Shown here: one piece after another, positions 62,907 through 64,000 of the stretch
Numbering within the stretch: the stretch's first letter is position 1
Layout: every line of letters starts with the position of its first letter
Origin: Streptomyces sp. ALI-76-A
GTDB taxonomy: Bacteria > Actinomycetota > Actinomycetes > Streptomycetales > Streptomycetaceae
Direction of reading: 5' to 3'
Assembly: GCF_030287445.1 (NCBI RefSeq)
Contig: NZ_JASVWB010000002.1
Coordinates: 4,278,001 to 4,342,000 of the forward strand
Length of the DNA: 64,000 nt
Program-made: the position numbers and the translations under genes
Notes under the pieces: generated by a model
Seen by the model: only the letters and a program-made list of their open reading frames with translations
What the model was told of the DNA's origin: nothing
The model's database searches: none

Positions 62907-63883
62907 ACCGCCTCCCCCGGCTCGGATATGCGGTCCAGCTGTTCGCGCAGCAGCAACGCGACCCCCTTGGTGTCGAGCGGCTTGACCCCGTCCGCCGTGG
63001 CGGTGACCAGGACGTCGCCCTCGTAGGCGGAGCAGAACATGGTGTCGAGGTCCGTTTCGGCGTCCTTGGGCGGCAGGAAGCACTGGGCGTTCTTGTGGCC
63101 CTTGATCTCCGGTCCCTCGCGGAACACCTCCAGGGCGTCCAGGAACTCGTTCTGGAACGTGGAGATGTCCTTGACGGCCGCCTTGGACTCCATCTGGGCG
63201 AGCACGATGCTGACCGAGTAGGTCCCCGTGTTCGCGCCGAGCGCGCTCGCCTCGGAGCTGAGGTAGCTGCGCATCGCCATGCCGGTGAGCCGCTGGCGGT
63301 CGATCTCCTTCTCCAGCTTCCTGCGCTGGGTACGCGGCAGACCGCTCAGCGACTCCTTGCGCAGGGCGGTCGCCTGGGCCCCGCTGAGCTGCGCGTCGGA
63401 GCCGTACCGGCCGAGGTCCGGACCACGGGACCACCCGTCGGTCCCGTACGGCACGAGCAGACCGGCGACCCCCTGGACGGTGGCCGCCTTCTTCTCGTCG
63501 GCCGTGCTCGGCGGGAACTGCCAGACGGGCGCCCCGGCGTCCCGCTCGGCACCGTCCACGGTGACCGCGGTGAACCCGACGCCGCCCACGACGGCCCCGG
63601 CCACCACCAGGGCACCGGCCACGGTGGCGATCCGGCGGCGCAGAGCGCCGTTCCGGCCGGGCGGCGCCGGCACCGGCTCCGGGTAGCCCCCGCCCGGATA
63701 CGGCGGCGGCACGACGAACTCGACGGCACCCACGTGACCGACGGTGCCCGCGTGGCCGGCCGGGGGCGGGGTGGCCCCGCCGGGAGGGGTGGCGGGGGCG
63801 GGCGGAGCCGCCGGCGCGCCCGCGGGCTCCGGGGCCGCCGGGCCGCCGGGAGCGCCGTGCTGTTCGCTGGGGTTGTCGGTCAC
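62903..63883 (-). CDS. Membrane-anchored protein, Pro-rich N-terminus
   Basis: 326 residues from GTG 63883. Pro/Ala/Gly-rich cytoplasmic tail (1-80), membrane helix (~85-107, VAGALVVAGAVVGGVGFTAV), extracellular ~215 residues with MAMRSYLSSEASALGANTGTYSVSIVLAQMES and two Cys (CFLPP, MFCSAYEG) that could form a disulfide. Same layout as the next gene, so the pair may form one surface complex. Overlaps both neighbours (GTGA, ATGA). Confidence 0.8.
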   Translation of the reverse strand: MTDNPSEQHGAPGGPAAPEPAGAPAAPPAPATPPGGATPPPAGHAGTVGHVGAVEFVVPPPYPGGGYPEPVPAPPGRNGALRRRIATVAGALVVAGAVVGGVGFTAVTVDGAERDAGAPVWQFPPSTADEKKAATVQGVAGLLVPYGTDGWSRGPDLGRYGSDAQLSGAQATALRKESLSGLPRTQRRKLEKEIDRQRLTGMAMRSYLSSEASALGANTGTYSVSIVLAQMESKAAVKDISTFQNEFLDALEVFREGPEIKGHKNAQCFLPPKDAETDLDTMFCSAYEGDVLVTATADGVKPLDTKGVALLLREQLDRISEPGEAV

Positions 63884-64000
63884 AGCCGCTCCATCTGCCG
63901 TGTGGCCAGGTCCAGGATCGCCTTCTTGGAGATCGGCTCGCTGTCGTAGATCCAGATCTCCATGGCGATGTCGCCGCGCCAGGCGTGCGCCTCCGCGCTG
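63880..64000 (-). CDS. Partial gene, first of the operon
   Basis: Only the last ~39 codons lie in the window: HAWRGDIAMEIWIYDSEPIS and KKAILDLATRQMERL, then the stop. The stop overlaps the next start (GTGA). Family not recognised from this fragment. Confidence 0.7.
   Translation of the reverse strand, partial: SAEAHAWRGDIAMEIWIYDSEPISKKAILDLATRQMERL

Overview
The window is high-GC actinobacterial chromosome, almost certainly Streptomyces. The gene order (cysS-ispF-ispD-carD / phoP-phoR / phoU ... gpm ... mshA ... rsiG-dtd-ygfZ-nur) matches, from memory, the SCO41xx-SCO42xx core region of S. coelicolor, read here in reverse. No rRNA or tRNA gene was seen.

Regions: (1) 1-9,000 is core: cysteinyl-tRNA synthetase, two MEP-pathway genes, CarD, a lipoprotein, the phosphate regulon regulators phoR-phoP with divergent phoU and a PHO box between them, then a 52-aa Cys-rich protein and a small nickel-binding protein. 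(2) 9,147-11,198 encodes a TerD domain joined to a putative PD-(D/E)XK nuclease. (3) 11,320-26,915 is a composite mobile island in the 3' end of gpm. An 18-bp attachment core occurs three times (11,320; 13,761; 26,898). The right segment (13.1 kb) is a complete actinomycete integrative conjugative element (AICE): GntR repressor, small transfer genes, FtsK-like TraSA, a C5 methyltransferase, prim-pol and helicase replication genes, Xis and Int. The left segment (2.4 kb) has att sites and arm-like ends but no integrase, so it looks like a cis-mobilizable passenger (CIME). Copies of the left-end arm recur inside the island beside minus-strand cargo genes, including an Mrr-like nuclease.

(4) 26,897-39,660 returns to core: gpm, an MFS transporter, DUF2000/AraC pair, YbjN, mshA (mycothiol synthesis), a methyltransferase, an NlpC/P60 hydrolase, a receiver-PP2C phosphatase, DUF2516, an HbhA-like protein and an XRE regulator. 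(5) 39,893-52,000 is variable: a HicB-like/DUF4097/DrrAB-type ABC operon, oxidoreductases, a nitroreductase-hemerythrin fusion, fragments of HelD and of a probable methyltransferase, and a 748-aa protein with two APH kinase domains. (6) 52,298-55,830 contains a HAD gene and two paralogous cassettes, each a GntR-type regulator divergent from a ~60-aa membrane protein with the same promoter-operator geometry, followed by a 31-bp minisatellite. (7) 55,866-64,000: an Eis-like acetyltransferase, asparaginase, the anti-sigma factor RsiG, D-aminoacyl-tRNA deacylase, YgfZ, the nickel regulator Nur, a nitrobindin, a 33-aa membrane peptide and a membrane-anchored operon cut by the window end.

The observations I would follow first are the three-att AICE/CIME array with recurring arm sequences, the duplicated GntR/mini-membrane-protein cassettes, the TerD-nuclease fusion and the double-APH protein. 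All family assignments were made by reading motifs, without database searches.
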